From Pictodentalium vernedei (Eukaryota > Mollusca > Scaphopoda > Dentaliida > Dentaliidae): a DNA stretch of 64,000 nt. Position 1 is the stretch's first letter. Every line of letters begins with the position of its first letter. Position numbers and translations under genes: made by a program. Positions 1 through 11,819 of the stretch are shown in pieces. Location: NCBI GenBank assembly GCA_031216915.1, contig CM062292.1:200653262-200717261 (forward strand), in the 5' to 3' direction. A model generated the notes under the pieces. That model was given only the letters and a program-made list of their open reading frames with translations. It had not been told where the DNA came from and searched no databases.

Positions 1-1406
1 CTCTACTAGTTCCCTGTATGCTATGTTTTCAATAAAAACAAGCAAATTCAGTGAATTCATGTCTCCCACTGGGCAGCAGTTTCAAGGGGAATTAATGCAT
101 CCAGTGGAATATAGTAGAATTGCAAGTGGAAGTTATTTAGAAGAGACAGAACAGACAGTGCTTCAGACAGTGGTTATCAGATTTATTTTCATGGAGGTCA
201 CTGTCAAAGCAAGTAAAGTGATGTGGAGTATAACTGTGAGAATCACTAAAAATTAAGACTGTATAAGACATATTACATTAAACTGATGTGAAAAGTGTTA
301 ACCAACCTGTAAAGCTTGTGATTGGAAGTTAATGAAACCTTGGAAGTGATGTCCAGATAATATGGTGGACTGTATATGGTACTGGGAGAGTCTGACTTTG
401 GAGAGTTACAAAAGAAGTAATGATGAAGACATATTCTGGTCTCACAATGACAACAAAGATACCCAAAAAGTTTTGTGAAGATCGGTTCATAAATACGGCT
501 TTTAGTCCGAGGCGCATTGACGCACGGGGCAGACAGACAGGCAGACGGACAGATTTTCAGTACAAAATTTCCCACATTCGAACTTGACCTAGGTATTGAT
601 AAAAGTAATCCATATATGAAATTTCATCGAAAATCGGTTGATTTTAAGGAAAGTTAGAGTCTGGAAACCGTCAGCCAATCAAATTTCAGCAACCTACTTA
701 AATATGCGTGGAAAATGACCATATTCGAACTTGGACCCATAATTGATGAAAGTGATCAAAAAGCGGGAGACAATAATATGAATTGTAGACTGTAAGGTGT
801 TTACCTGGGCTTGTGACCAGGACCCTTTTGGTCAGGGGGTCATGCATTTTGTGGGGTGGAGGTGAGGGGTCTTTTCAGGCTTTGCCGTGTGCATAAGCCT
901 TAAAAACATATGTTGCATACAAACACCATCGTCTGGACATGTGTGTGCTGTCAACGAGAGTGTTATGGACAAAATTGTCTCCTTTGCTACTGTCGCTCCC
1001 TTCAAAAATAATGGGAATAGTTGTCTCCCCTCCTATTGTAACCAGAAGTATGTTCTGTGGTTGTCGTCCCTGCTACTGAATGCAGGTCCGGTCCCCAAGA
1101 TCACTCTATCTCACACAAGAATTCATTTTTGAGGTATCAGGGACTTCATTTGAAGAGGATTACATGAGCACTATTAAGCTGTGAAGTAAGTATTATTTTC
1201 TGTTTAACTGGAATCGGTAACTTGTCAAATGCAAAATAGGTCTGACTGCAATTATTTTAAAGAGCAGTCCTATCTTGCAACAATAGGTTGTTGATTTCAG
1301 CTAAATAGAAAATAATACTTACATTTAGGCTTAGCTAAGTTCATCTTTCTTTCATGTTATAGCATTTATATTCTGTTCGAAATTTTTGTCTATGGATACA
1401 AATAAT
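1..1406. other. Left-edge region, no gene recognised
   Basis: No coding region is recognisable. At about 450-560 there is a decayed piece of the 335/179-bp repeat family found next door: it has the 'gatcggttcataaatacgg' segment and a trailing gacagacaggcagacgg microsatellite. Several open frames of 60-100 codons occur but show no family motif. By position this belongs to an intron of the minus-strand MOCS3-like gene or to sequence between its exons. Confidence 0.5.
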
Positions 1407-4400
1407 GAAAGTGTCAGTGACACTGTAGCTCAACTTGTTTAAGACATGTACATGTATAGTATGTGACACAGCAATGACAAACATCTGGGTAATGACCTGA
1501 TAACAAAGGTACATGTAAAGTATTGTAACGGTCTGTACATAAATGCTGACCGTAGCCTGTAACAAATATATAGGTAAAGTATTGTAAAGCTGGGGTGATA
1601 GTTAGATGCTAAACTAGAAAAGAAATCTATGAGTCCCAGAGTGAGTCTGACTGAACCCCAAAATATTTGTTCTCATAGCACAGTGATAACAAAGGCACCC
1701 AAAAACACTCGTTCCTGTCACAAGGTGATAACAAATGTACCCCCAATTAGCTTCGTGAAGATCGGTTCATAAATACAGACTCTAGCCCGAGCCGTATTGA
1801 CATGTGCACTTACTGTGTATAAGTAGCACAGAACAAATCAAAGTTCATCTAATTTGCATGTCTGCACGAGAAAAAAAAACCTGTATTATATGTGATGTAT
1901 TCCATGTTACTAAACATTCCTACAAAAATTCATTCAAATCAGAACTTTCATACAAAAGTTCTGTACAAAAAACTGATTGCACTAATTTTGATTCAAAATG
2001 GCTGCTGGTGGACATCTTGAATTTTGAACCGCACCCCAAAACACTTGTTCTCGTCCCACAGTCATAACAAAGGCACCCAAGAAGATTCGTAAAGATCGGT
2101 TCATAAATACGGCCTCAAGCCTGTGCCTTATAGAAGTTGTGTACGAAAAACTGATTGGACCTAATTTCGGTACAAAATGGCCACTGGCAGCCATCTTGAA
2201 TTTTGGACTGCACCCAGAAACACTCGTTCTCATCCCAAGGTGATAACAAAGGTACCCAAGAAGTTTTGTGAAGATTGGTTCATAAATACAGCCTCTAGTC
2301 CAAGCAGTATTGACACGTGCACTTACTGTGTATCAGTAGCACTGAACAAATCAAAGTTCATCTAATTTGCATAATTTCAGCTCGAGAAAAAAACCTGTAT
2401 TATATATGATGTATTCCATGTTACTAAACATTCATACAACAATTTATTCAAATCAGAACTTTCATACAGAAGTTCTGTACAAAAAACTGATTGCACTAAT
2501 TTTGGTACAAAATGGCCACTGGCAGCCATCTTGAATTTTGGACTGCACCCAAAAACACTCATTCTCGTCCCAAGGTGATAACAAAGGTACCCAAGAAGTT
2601 TCGTGAAGATCGGTTCATAAATACAGCCTCCAGCCCTAGCCGTATTGACATGTGCACTTACAGTGTATAAGTAGCACTGAATAAATCAAAATTCATCTAA
2701 TTTGCATAATTTCTGCACGAGAAAAAACCTGTATTATATGTGATGTATTCCATGTTACTAAACATTCAAACAAAAATTTATTCAAATCAGAACTTTCATA
2801 CAAAAGTTCTGTACAAAAACTGATTGCACTAATTTTGGTACAAAATGGCTGCTGGCGGCCATCTTAAATTTTGGACTGCACCCAAAAACACTCGTTCTCG
2901 TCCCATGGTGATAACAAAGGTACCCAAGAAGTTTTGTAAAGATCGGTTCATAAATACCGCCTCTAGTCTGAGCCGTATAGAAGTTGTGTACAAAAAACTG
3001 ATTGGACCTAATTTCAGTACAAAATGGCCACTGGTAGCCATAGGCCGAGCCGTATTGACATGTGGACTTATTGTGTATAAGTAGCACTGAATAAATCAAA
3101 ATTCATCTAATTTGCATTATTTCTGCACAACAAAAAAACCTGTACTGTATGTGATGTATTCCATTTTACTAAACGTTCATACAAAAATTTAGTCAAATCA
3201 GAACTTTCATACAGAAGTTCTGTACAAAAGACTGACTGCACTAATTTTGGTACAAAATGTCTGTGGTGGCCATCTTGAATTTTGGACCACACCCAAAAAC
3301 ACTCGTTCTCATCCCACAGTGATAACAAAGGTACCCAAGAAGTTTCGTAAAGATCAGTTCATAAATACGGCTTCTAGCCTGAGCCATATAGAAGTTGTGT
3401 ACAAAAAACTGATTTGACCGAATTTCGATACAAAATGGCTACTGGCAGCCATCTTGAATTTTGGACCGCACTCAGAAACACTCGTTCTCATCCCAAGGTG
3501 ATAACAGAGGTACCCAAGAAGTTTTGTGAAGATCGGTTGATAAATACAGCCTCTAGCCCGAGCCGTATTGACATGTGTACTTACTGTGTGTAAGTAGCAC
3601 TGAAAAAATCAAAGTTCATCCAATTTGCATAATTTCTGCACGAGAAAAAAAAACCGTATTATATGTGATGTATCCCATGGTACTAAACATTCACACAAAA
3701 AACTTTTCATATCAGCACTTTCATATGGAAGTTCTGTGCAAAAATCTGATTGCACCTAATTTTGAACAAAATGGCTGTCATCGGCCATCTTGAATTTTGG
3801 ACCGCACCCAAAAACACTCGTTCTCGTCCCACGGTGATACCAAAGGTACCCAAGAAGTTTTGTAAAGATCGTTTTGTAAATACGGCCTCTAGCCCGAGCC
3901 GTATTGGCATTTGCACTTACAGTGCTGAAATTAACACTAAATACATCAAAGTTAGTCTAATTTGCATAATTTATGTATGAGAAAAAAACCCGTATTATAT
4001 GTGATGTATCCCATGGTACTAAACATTCATACAAAAAATTATTCAAATCAGCACTTTCATATGGAAGTTTTGCGCAAAAATCTGATTTCACCTAAGTCTG
4101 TACAAAATGGCGACCAGCAGCCAACTTGAATTTCGGATCGGACCCAAAAACACTCCTTCTCGTCCCACGGTCATAACAAAGGTACCCAAGAAGTTTCATA
4201 ATGATCGGTTCATAAATATGGCCTCTAGCCTGAGCCGTATTGAATTGTTGACGGACAGACGGAACACTGATGACTGGCCATGGCATAAGCTCAAATTTGG
4301 CTCTGCCAAAGTTGAGCGAAAAATTATTCAAATCAGAGCTTTCATATTGAAGTTCTGCACAAAAATCTGATTGCACCTGATTTTGTACAAAATGGCTGCC

Positions 4401-5055
4401 AGCGGCCGTCTTGAATTTCGGACCGGACCCCAAAACAATTGTGCTCGTCTCACGGTGATAACAAAGTTACCCAAGAAGTTTCGTAAAGATCGGTTCATAA
4501 ATGCGGCCTCTAGCCCGAGCCGTATTGAATTGTTGACAGATAAACAGACAGATGTATGCACACACAAGTGACTACTTATGTGGCTACGAGTTAGTAAAAC
4601 AGGATACTTATGTGGTTAAAGTCTGTTACGTGGCTAGCCATGTAACAGAATCTCTTATTGTGGGGGGAGGGGGGTGGATAAATGTAGAGTAGGGTTAGGG
4701 CATTCTGGGGTGGGGTTTAGGGGTGGGGTGAGGTGGGGGTCAGTGAAGGGGTGTTAGAGTAATGTGGCTAGGGTTAGGGTTAAGTTAGGGTTAGCTTAGG
4801 GTTAGGGGTGGGTAGGGTTAGGGTCAGTAAAGGGTAGGGTTAGGGTTAGCTGACCCCCAAAAGGTTTTTCCCCAAAAAACTTGTTTTATTATGTTGGACA
4901 TGTGTTTTAGGTTAGCCACCTAACATGTCCATAAAATAGCCACATAAGTAGAAATTTGTAAGAACGGTCAGATGGACAGACGGACAGACAGACAGACGGA
5001 CGACTGGACATGGCATAAGCTCAAATTTGACATACGTCAAAGTTGAGCTGAAAAT
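1407..5055 (+). mobile_element. Repeat element family A, copy 1 (335/179-bp array)
   Basis: The element opens with gaaagtgtcagtgacactg followed by tagctcaactt, and closes at about 5020-5055 with gacggacgac, a hairpin (gctcaaatttgac / gtcaaagttgagc) and 'ctgaaaat'. The opening tagctcaactt is the reverse complement of the closing aagttgagct, so the ends carry short subterminal inverted repeats. Between them lie about ten diverged monomers. The core 'acaaaatggc...ccatcttgaattt' recurs at 1997, 2176, 2509, 2842, 3021, 3255, 3434, 3768, 4105 and 4388, mixing ~335-bp and ~179-bp spacings. Copies 2 and 3 are at 7579-9408 and 53998-56149. No transposase is encoded. A non-autonomous Helitron/Helentron-like element is my best inference. 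Confidence 0.65.
4572..4951. mobile_element. Small TIR element with telomere-like interior
   Basis: The ends are a perfect 15-bp inverted repeat, ctacttatgtggcta at the left and tagccacataagtag at the right. The interior is G-rich and holds many degenerate ttaggg units between about 4690 and 4855. It interrupts family A copy 1, between its last monomer and the terminal hairpin module. The telomere-like sequence is internal to the element, so it is an interstitial degenerate repeat and not a chromosome end. Confidence 0.55.
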
Positions 5056-6772
5056 TATAATTCATGAATGAGTCCAAATTACTTTGGGTTGAAATTCCTG
5101 ATCAGCAAGAGGGCTTCTGAGCCTGGGAAAATAGTGGGTCGAATTTACCGATATTCGGTCGAAATTACTTTGGGTTGAAATTACTTTTTTGGGTCGAAGT
5201 TACCAATTTGGGTCAAACTTACTGTGGATTTAAATTATAGTGGGTTGAAGTTACTGGATACCACCATTTGACACCTCATTGGAATGAACTTGACAAGGTC
5301 ATTCCAATGAGTGGTCAGTCACATGACCTGGTTTTGTTGAAATTAATAATGAAGCCCTGTCCAACAAGATATAATAGATTAAAATGCTTATATTGTAAAT
5401 ACTGAGACCAAATAAATCTACAAATGCTGAGACTTCAGTGGTGTTGTCAAAAATAATGTTTTAATAGAGCTCAGAATTTTTTATTCAATTAACCCCCCCA
5501 GCACTCTGATAGCCGAAAAGAATTTTCTCCAATCACTCTCTTTTTCTCTGTGTAACTATGAATTGAACCAATTATATCTTATCTGACAGAGCTCACTGAG
5601 CACTGTCAAACAAGGTATATTTGGTTAAATATCAAACTGCATTATGGGAAATATTTGCTACTGAAAACATGGCTATTTTGACATCAGTGTGCAGGGCGTT
5701 AACAGGAGTTTATTCTATGTACAGTACAGTCAATGAAGAGTGCCCAGGTTTCATGCAATCATGGATAGTGAGAAAGCGTGTGATATTATACTCATTTTAC
5801 TCATGGAAAATGCATGAAGTCTGTTGCATGTTTCAAGTTCTTACTGCTGTGCCACTGTCAGTAAATTTAACAGCTTACAGTTATATGAATGAAGAGGATT
5901 AATTATCATGCTGAACAATCGAACATATAGTGCTGAGAGAAACCGCATTCCATTCTTCTCAGTGTTTGTGACTTTCAATATTTTCCTGCTCCATTCGTGT
6001 AGAATGTGTGATTAATTTAACTGCATAGTATGACATAATTATTAATTAGAAAAATCATTTGGAATTCCACATATTGTATTCACACATTTGCAATTTTAGT
6101 GTCAAGAAGTTTTTGTTAGCTCCCATTCCCATTGTCCTCCTACGGATCTCCAAACAATATTGCTTGCATCTCGTGTCTCAAATTAGAAAAAAAAATTTCT
6201 TGTTTTTATAATTTTGAAAAATCAGTTGGTAGGCCAACCTCATAATTTATTCCTGTTGGAATTGAGAATGCATACTTCTTAAAGATAGAAGACGGCAATT
6301 TTTCAATTGGTCAATGAACCATGGAACACAGGGTACAGAAAACGAAACCACATATTTATCATTGGTTCAGATCCCTTTTTTGCATTAAAAATACAACACA
6401 TAATGAAATGTCACATTATTTCTTGCCACAAGAATTTGCTTTGTTTTGTGTATCTAGTGTTCCATGAATCTTTTGTTTATGAATGGGTCATTGGGCAGTT
6501 TTCTACTTGCTGTAGAAAATGCACCCCACCCCCTTACTCACACTCACATACCCTCTTCATTGATGCACCTTTTTCCACCTCTTGAATGTATATATTAAAC
6601 TATGCCTGTATGCCAATACCTGCTATGCCTTTCGATAAATTTATAGGACTATCAAGTGAATTTTCAGCTAAAAGGCCACTTTGTGATCTATGAGTCACCA
6701 AGTTGCTTGTTACATCCTGGTAAAAAATAAGTGTACAGTAGCTTTCGGAACATAATTTTTAAGATATCTTAC
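5056..6772. other. Intronic stretch with palindromic MITE remnants
   Basis: No exon is recognised. At 5262-5340 is a decayed copy of the palindrome that forms the centre of the TTAA-flanked MITEs (attggaatgaacttgacaag and its inverse), followed by the usual 'tggttttgttgaaatt'. Around 5575-5625 is a 'gacagagctc...gagcactgtcaaaca' palindrome like the centre of the pogo-like MITEs. The rest is AT-rich with no motif I can name. The next MOCS3 exon was looked for on the minus strand here and not found. Confidence 0.45.
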
Positions 6773-6893
6773 TGTTGACAAGCATGTGCTGCTGATGATG
6801 ATTTAGATACACCAATTTTCTTTTCAGAGTGCAAAATTTGTCTGTGTAAGTTGTTAAGTTCCACTTCATCATAGTCAACTATTCCAATTCTAC
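6773..6893 (-). CDS. MOCS3: MOCS3-like exon 4 (adenylation domain)
   Basis: Read on the minus strand the sequence is tttttag | exon | gtaagat, with 121 bases. It enters in phase 1, completing the Gly codon left open by exon 3, and leaves in phase 2. It encodes [18 protein letters not shown], then [12 protein letters not shown] and a Ser/Ala-rich helix. In ThiF/MoeB/Uba4 proteins the D-x-D-x-V-E-x-x-N-L-x-R-Q segment binds the ATP phosphates and contributes the conserved Asn and Arg, and both are present. It is too short to show as a long open frame and was found by reading the flanks for splice sites. It is separated from exon 3 by 30.8 kb. Confidence 0.88.
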
Positions 6894-7289
6894 CTAAAAA
6901 GTAAACCAAGTTACATAAGTCTGTGATCCCAATTTGATCTGAAAATTATACAAAATTATGAAATTTAAAACAAGAGAAGGTCCACTTCAATTAATTTGTC
7001 AATACACAGCCATATTCAATTAAATCTCTGCACAATGATGTCAAAATGTTAAAAGTTCAAGCTCAAGCTGTCAATTTTCCCCCCAAAACGAGTCAGAATT
7101 TGATCAATTCAAACTTAATTGACTGAGCCCATTGAACTCTATCAAACAAGAATGAATTGGTTAAATTTAGGTATTATCCAGATTTTTCCTACATTTGGGT
7201 GAGACATGGGATTGTAATAATTATATATCTTGTTTTAGAGAGGCCTGATGGAGCTCTGCCTAAGACGATATATAAACCGAATGGCTATT

Positions 7290-7435
7290 CATGTTTGAAC
7301 TGTCATTTTTTACCACACGAGATTGATTTTGATGGAGGGATAATATTGAATGAGAAGCCGAAGGTGTCAAGTTTAATATTATTATCCCTTCTGCCAAAAT
7401 CAATCGAGTGTGGTAAAAATGACAGTTCAAACATG
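7290..7435. repeat. Long hairpin, arms about 60 bp
   Basis: The left arm starts catgtttgaactgtcatttt and runs through accacacgagattgatttt to ggataatattgaa. The right arm reads back through ggtaaaaatgacagttcaaa to acatg with few mismatches. It is a foldback structure with a loop of roughly 20 bases at about 7355. It stands 140 bp left of family A copy 2. Confidence 0.7.
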
Positions 7436-7486
7436 TATGCTGTTCAGTATTTATTGCACACCTACAGTTTACTAAAAAATTAGTTA

Positions 7487-7564
7487 TCGATTTTGGCGGT
7501 GGGATAATATTGAACTCGAAGCCTTTGGCTTCTTGTTCAATATTATCCCTCCGCCAAAATCGAT
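7487..7564. repeat. Second hairpin, arms about 33 bp
   Basis: Sequence tcgattttggcgg...gataatattgaac pairs with gttcaatattatccctccgc...aaaatcgat around a short loop containing gaagcctttggcttc. It shares the 'ggataatattga' and 'tgattttgg' motifs with the neighbouring hairpin at 7290-7435, so the two are diverged copies of one palindromic unit. Confidence 0.7.
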
Positions 7565-7578
7565 CTTGTGAGGTAAAT

Positions 7579-9408
7579 GAAAGTGTCAATGACACTGTAG
7601 CTCAACTTGTCAAGACATGTACATGTATAGTATGTGACACAGCAATGACAAACATCTAGGTAATGACCTGATAACAAAGGTACATATAAAATATTGTAAC
7701 GGTCTGTACATAAATACTGTCCGTAGCCTGTAACAAACGTAAAGGTAAAGTATTGTAAAGGTGAGTGACAGTCAGATGCTAAACTAGAAAAGAAATCTTT
7801 GAGTCCCAGAGTGAGTCTGACTGAACCCCAAAATATTTGTTCTCATAGCAAAGTGATAACAAAGGCACCCCAAAACACACTCATTCCTGTCCCAAGATGA
7901 AAACAAAGGTACCCAAGAAGTTTCGTGAAGATCAGTTCATAAACACGAGCTGTATAGAAGTTGTGACAAAAAACTGATTGGACCTAATTTCGGTACAAAA
8001 TGGCCACTGGCAGCCATCTTGAATTTCGGACCGCACTCAGAAACACTCGTTCTCGTCCCAAGGTGATAACAAAGGTACCCAAGAAGTTTTGTGAAGATCG
8101 GTTGATAAATACAGCCTCTAGCCCGAGCCGAATTGACATGTGCACTTACAGTGTATAAGTAGCACTAAATAAATCAAAATTCATCTAATTTGCATAATTT
8201 CTGCACGAGAAAAAAACCCGTACTGTATATGATGTATTCCATTTTACTAAACATTCATACAAAAATTTATTCAAATCAGAACTTTCATACAGAAGTTCTG
8301 TACAAAAGACTGATTGCACTAATTTTGGTACAAAATGGCGGCTGGTGGCCATCTTGAATTTCGGACCACACCCACAAGCACCCATTCTCATCCCACGGTG
8401 ATAACAAAGGTACCCAAGAAGTTTCGTAAAGATCGGTTCATAAATGCGGCCTCTAGCCTGAGCCGTATAGAAGTTGTGTACAAAAAACTGATTAGACCTA
8501 ATTTCGGTACCAAATGGCCACTGGCAGCCATCTTGAATTTTGGACCGCACTCAGAAACACTCGTTCTCATCCCAAGGTGATAACAGAGGTACCCAAGAAG
8601 TTTTGTGAAGATCGGTGATAAATACAGCCTCTAGCTCGAGCCGTATTGACATGTGTACTTACTGTGTGTAAGTAGCACTGAAAAAATCAAAGTTCATCTA
8701 ATATGCATAATTTCTGCACGAGAAAAAAAAAACCCTATTATATGTGATGTATCCCATGGTACTAAACATTCACACAAAAAATTTTTCAAATCAGCGCTTT
8801 CATATGGAAGTTCTGTGCAAAAATCTGATTGCACCTAATTTTGTACAAAATGGCTGCCATCGGCCATCTTGAATTTTGGACCGCACCCAAAAACACTCGT
8901 TCTCGTCCCACGGTGATACCAAAGGAACCCAAGAAGTTTCGTAAAGATCGGTTTATAAATACGGCCTCTAGCCCGAGTCATATTGGCATTTGCACTTACA
9001 GTGCTGAAAGTAACACTAAATACATCAAAGTTAGTCTAATTTGCATAATTTACGTACGAGAAAAAAACCTGTATTATATGTGATGTATCCCATGGTACTA
9101 AACATTCATACTAAAAATTATTCAAATCAGCGCTTTCATATGGAAGTTGTGTGCAAAAATCTGATTTCACCTAAGTCTGTACAAAATGGCCGCCAGCGGC
9201 CAACTTCAATTTCGGATCGGACCCCAAAACACTCGTTCTTGTCCCACGGTCATAACAAAGGTACCCAAGAAGTTTCGTAAAGATCGGTTCATAAATACGG
9301 CCTCTAGACCGAACCGTATTGAACTGTTGACGGACAGACTGCCAGACGGACAGACGGACGACTGGCCATGGCATAAGCTCAAATTTGGCTTCGCCAAAGT
9401 TGAGCTAA
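7579..9408 (+). mobile_element. Repeat element family A, copy 2
   Basis: This is the best preserved copy. It starts gaaagtgtcaatgacactg with tagctcaacttgtc, has five to six ~335/179-bp monomers, then a gacggacagacggacgac microsatellite, a hairpin (gctcaaatttggc ttc gccaaagttgagc) and CTAA at 9405-9408. The opening and closing motifs are inverted copies of each other. A ~45-bp flank motif with 'ttattgcacacc' and 'acagttta' is present on both sides (about 7440-7485 and 9430-9475), which may be a duplicated host sequence or part of a larger unit. Open frames inside it are products of the repeat. Confidence 0.7.
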
Positions 9409-9809
9409 AAATGACAATTCGAATGCGTATGCTATTCTGTGTTTATTGCACACCGACAGTTTACTTAAAAAATATTGAAAACACAAATTATTGCCCAAAA
9501 TAACCAAAACATAAAAAAAGAAATAGTGAAATAGTCTGTGCATGTGATCTGTATTGTTCAAGGACAAAACAAGAAAATTTATTGTTTGCTTCTGATTTTG
9601 AATAAAAAGCATGTATTTTATGAAAATAAAAGCATAGGCATGCAATAAAACAGATTAAAATGTTGAAATGTTTTAGTAAGGAGCCAAATAGGTCTTGAAC
9701 TTTTAGCCAACTGCAGGCAGATTTTCCTGCAGAGATCAAAAATACCCTGTAACCTATTCAGGATATAATTCAAAAATTAAAAAATGCCGCTCAGGATCAC
9801 CGATCCAAT
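9409..9809. other. AT-rich spacer, no gene
   Basis: AT-rich sequence between two repeat elements. Minus-strand open frames of 83-88 codons occur but have no recognisable motif and a composition typical of noncoding AT-rich DNA. I see nothing functional in it. Confidence 0.4.
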
Positions 9810-11411
9810 GTCGAGTTGTGACAACAGTTCCTTGCACCAAGGCCAACACACCTATGAAGTTTCATGACTCTAGGTTGAACCACTATCAAGTTCTCATCCG
9901 GAAACCAATTGTTGCGATATACTATGTTCAAGGTCACTGTGACCTTGACCTTTGACCTGGTGAGTCCAACATCAATAGGGTTCTTCCTCGCACCAAGGCC
10001 AACACGCCTGTAAAGTTTCATGACTCTAGGTTGAACCACTATCAAGTTATCATCCGGAAACCAATTGTTGCGATATACTATGTTCAAGGTCACTGTGACC
10101 TTGACCTTTGACCTGGTGAGTCCAAGATCAATAGGGTTCTTCCTCGCACCAAGGCCAACACACCTATGAAGTTTCATGACTCTAGGTTGAACCACTATCA
10201 AGTTCTCATCCGGAAACCAATTGTTGTGATATACTATGTTCAAGGTCACTGTGACCTTGACCTTTGACCTGGTGAGTCCAACATCAATAGGGTTCTTCCT
10301 CGCACCAAGGCCAACACGCCTGTAAAGTTTCATGACTCTAGGTTGAACCACTATCAAGTTATCATCCGGAAACCAATTGTTGCGATATACTATGTTCAAG
10401 GTCACTGTGACCTTGACCTTTGACCTGGTGAGTCCAACATCAATAGGGTTCTTCCTCGCACCAAGGCCAACACACCTATGAAGTTTCATGACTCTAGGTT
10501 GAACCACTATCAAGTTCTCATCCGGAAACCAATTGTTGCGATATACTATGTTCAAGGTCACTGTGACCTTGACCTTTAACCTGGTGAGTCCAACATCAAT
10601 AGGGTTCTTCCTCGCACCAAGGCCAACACGCCTGTAAAGTTTCATGACTCTAGGTTGAACCACTATCAAGTTATCATCCGGAAACCAATTGTTGCGATAT
10701 ACTATGTTCAAGGTCACTGTGACCTTGACCTTTGACCTGGTGAGTCCAAGATCAATAGGGTTCTTCCTCGCACCAAGGCCAACACACCTATGAAGTTTCA
10801 TGACTCTAGGTTGAACCACTATCAAGTTATGATCCGGAAACCAATTGTTGCGATATACTATGTTAAAGTTCACTGTGACCTTGACCTTTGATCTGGTGAG
10901 TCCAAGATCAATAGAGTTCTTCCTCGCACCAAGGCCAACCCACCTATGAAGTTTCATGAATGTAGGTTGAACTACTATCAAGTTATCATCTGGAAAGAAA
11001 TTGTTGCGATTTACTATGTTCAAGGTCACGTTGACCTTGACCTTTGACGTGGCGAGTCCAAAATCAATAGGGTTCTTCCCCTCACCAAGGCCAATCTACC
11101 TATGAAGTTTCATGAATGTGAGTTGAACCATTATCAAGTTATCATCCGGAAACCAATTGTTTAAGATTTACTACGTTCAAGGTCACTGTGACCTTGACCT
11201 TCGACGTAGCATGTCCAAAATCAATAGGGTTCTTCCTCCCACCAAGACCAACCTACGTATGAAGTTTAATGAATGTGAGTTGAACCACTATCAAGTTATC
11301 ATCCGGAAACCAATTGTTTATGAACGCCCACCCGCCCACCCGCCCGCCCGCCCGCCCGCCCGCCATTCACCAAACTATAAGTCGAGTTTGACATCGTCAC
11401 AACTCGACTAA
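9810..11411. mobile_element. Repeat element family B (156-bp satellite element)
   Basis: About nine monomers of 156 bp; the marker gttcaaggtcactgtgac falls at 9925, 10082, 10238, 10394 and 10550. The first six units alternate between two types, acacctatgaag...ttctcatcc and acgcctgtaaag...ttatcatcc, giving a 312-bp dimeric higher-order repeat; the last units are more diverged. The array ends with a (cccgcccg)n tract at about 11330-11364. The element edges are gtcgagttgtgac at 9810-9822 and its inverse gtcacaactcgac at 11396-11408, the latter part of a hairpin (agtcgagttt / acaactcgact) that abuts CTAA at 11408-11411. Because 156 is divisible by three, the minus strand stays open for 410 codons; this is a repeat artefact. 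Confidence 0.75.
11340..11364. repeat. (CCCG)n-type simple repeat
   Basis: A run of cccgcccg units just before the closing hairpin of the 156-bp element. It holds the same place as the gacggacg microsatellite in the other repeat elements of this window. Confidence 0.8.
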
Positions 11412-11419
11412 CAAGACTT

Positions 11420-11640
11420 ACCTGTAAGGTGAGTTTTGATTGGAATTCTACCGACTCATGTAGACTAAGGAGGCTAAGTGAGATAAGCACATGCGCACGG
11501 ACGTCGTATTCACCGCGTGAGTTCTTGTGGTCGCTATCGATGGGTTGGGTAAACACTTTTGTCAAATAACGTGGGCAGGCGCTTAACCTCCTTAGTCAAC
11601 ATGAGTTGGTAGAATTCCAATCAAAACTCACCTTACAGGT
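11420..11640. repeat. Inverted repeat pair at the DIRS left end
   Basis: Arms 11420-11473 and 11587-11640, each 54 bp, start acctgtaaggtgagttttga and are near-perfect inverse copies around a 113-bp spacer. The arm carries 'gtaaggtgag', which resembles a splice donor in either orientation, but no coding exon abuts it. Confidence 0.85.
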
Positions 11641-11819
11641 AAGTCTCGTTTAATTTTGGAATTCTATCTCCCATTCTGACCTAAGGAGGCTATGCGAGAC
11701 TTCAAAGCCCACAAGACCGAATTGAGAGCATGATCAAACATGCAACTCTTACATGTATATGGTCTAAAGCAAACAGAATTCACGTACCTCTCCACTTTGC
11801 TGCCAACACATAGTCAGCA

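Noticed and set aside
4690..4860. Chromosome-end telomere
   Set aside because: The ttaggg units are degenerate, short and enclosed by 15-bp TIRs with ordinary repeats on both sides.
9797..11029. 410-codon minus-strand open frame with 52-residue repeats
   Set aside because: The 156-bp monomer is divisible by three and lacks stops in this frame. The frame crosses the whole satellite, differs at both DNA-type variant sites and has no start context or domain, so it is a repeat artefact.
11420..11640. Splice sites or small intron (gtaaggtgag and its inverse)
   Set aside because: The motif lies at the outer ends of a perfect-type inverted repeat belonging to the DIRS terminus, and no exon abuts it.
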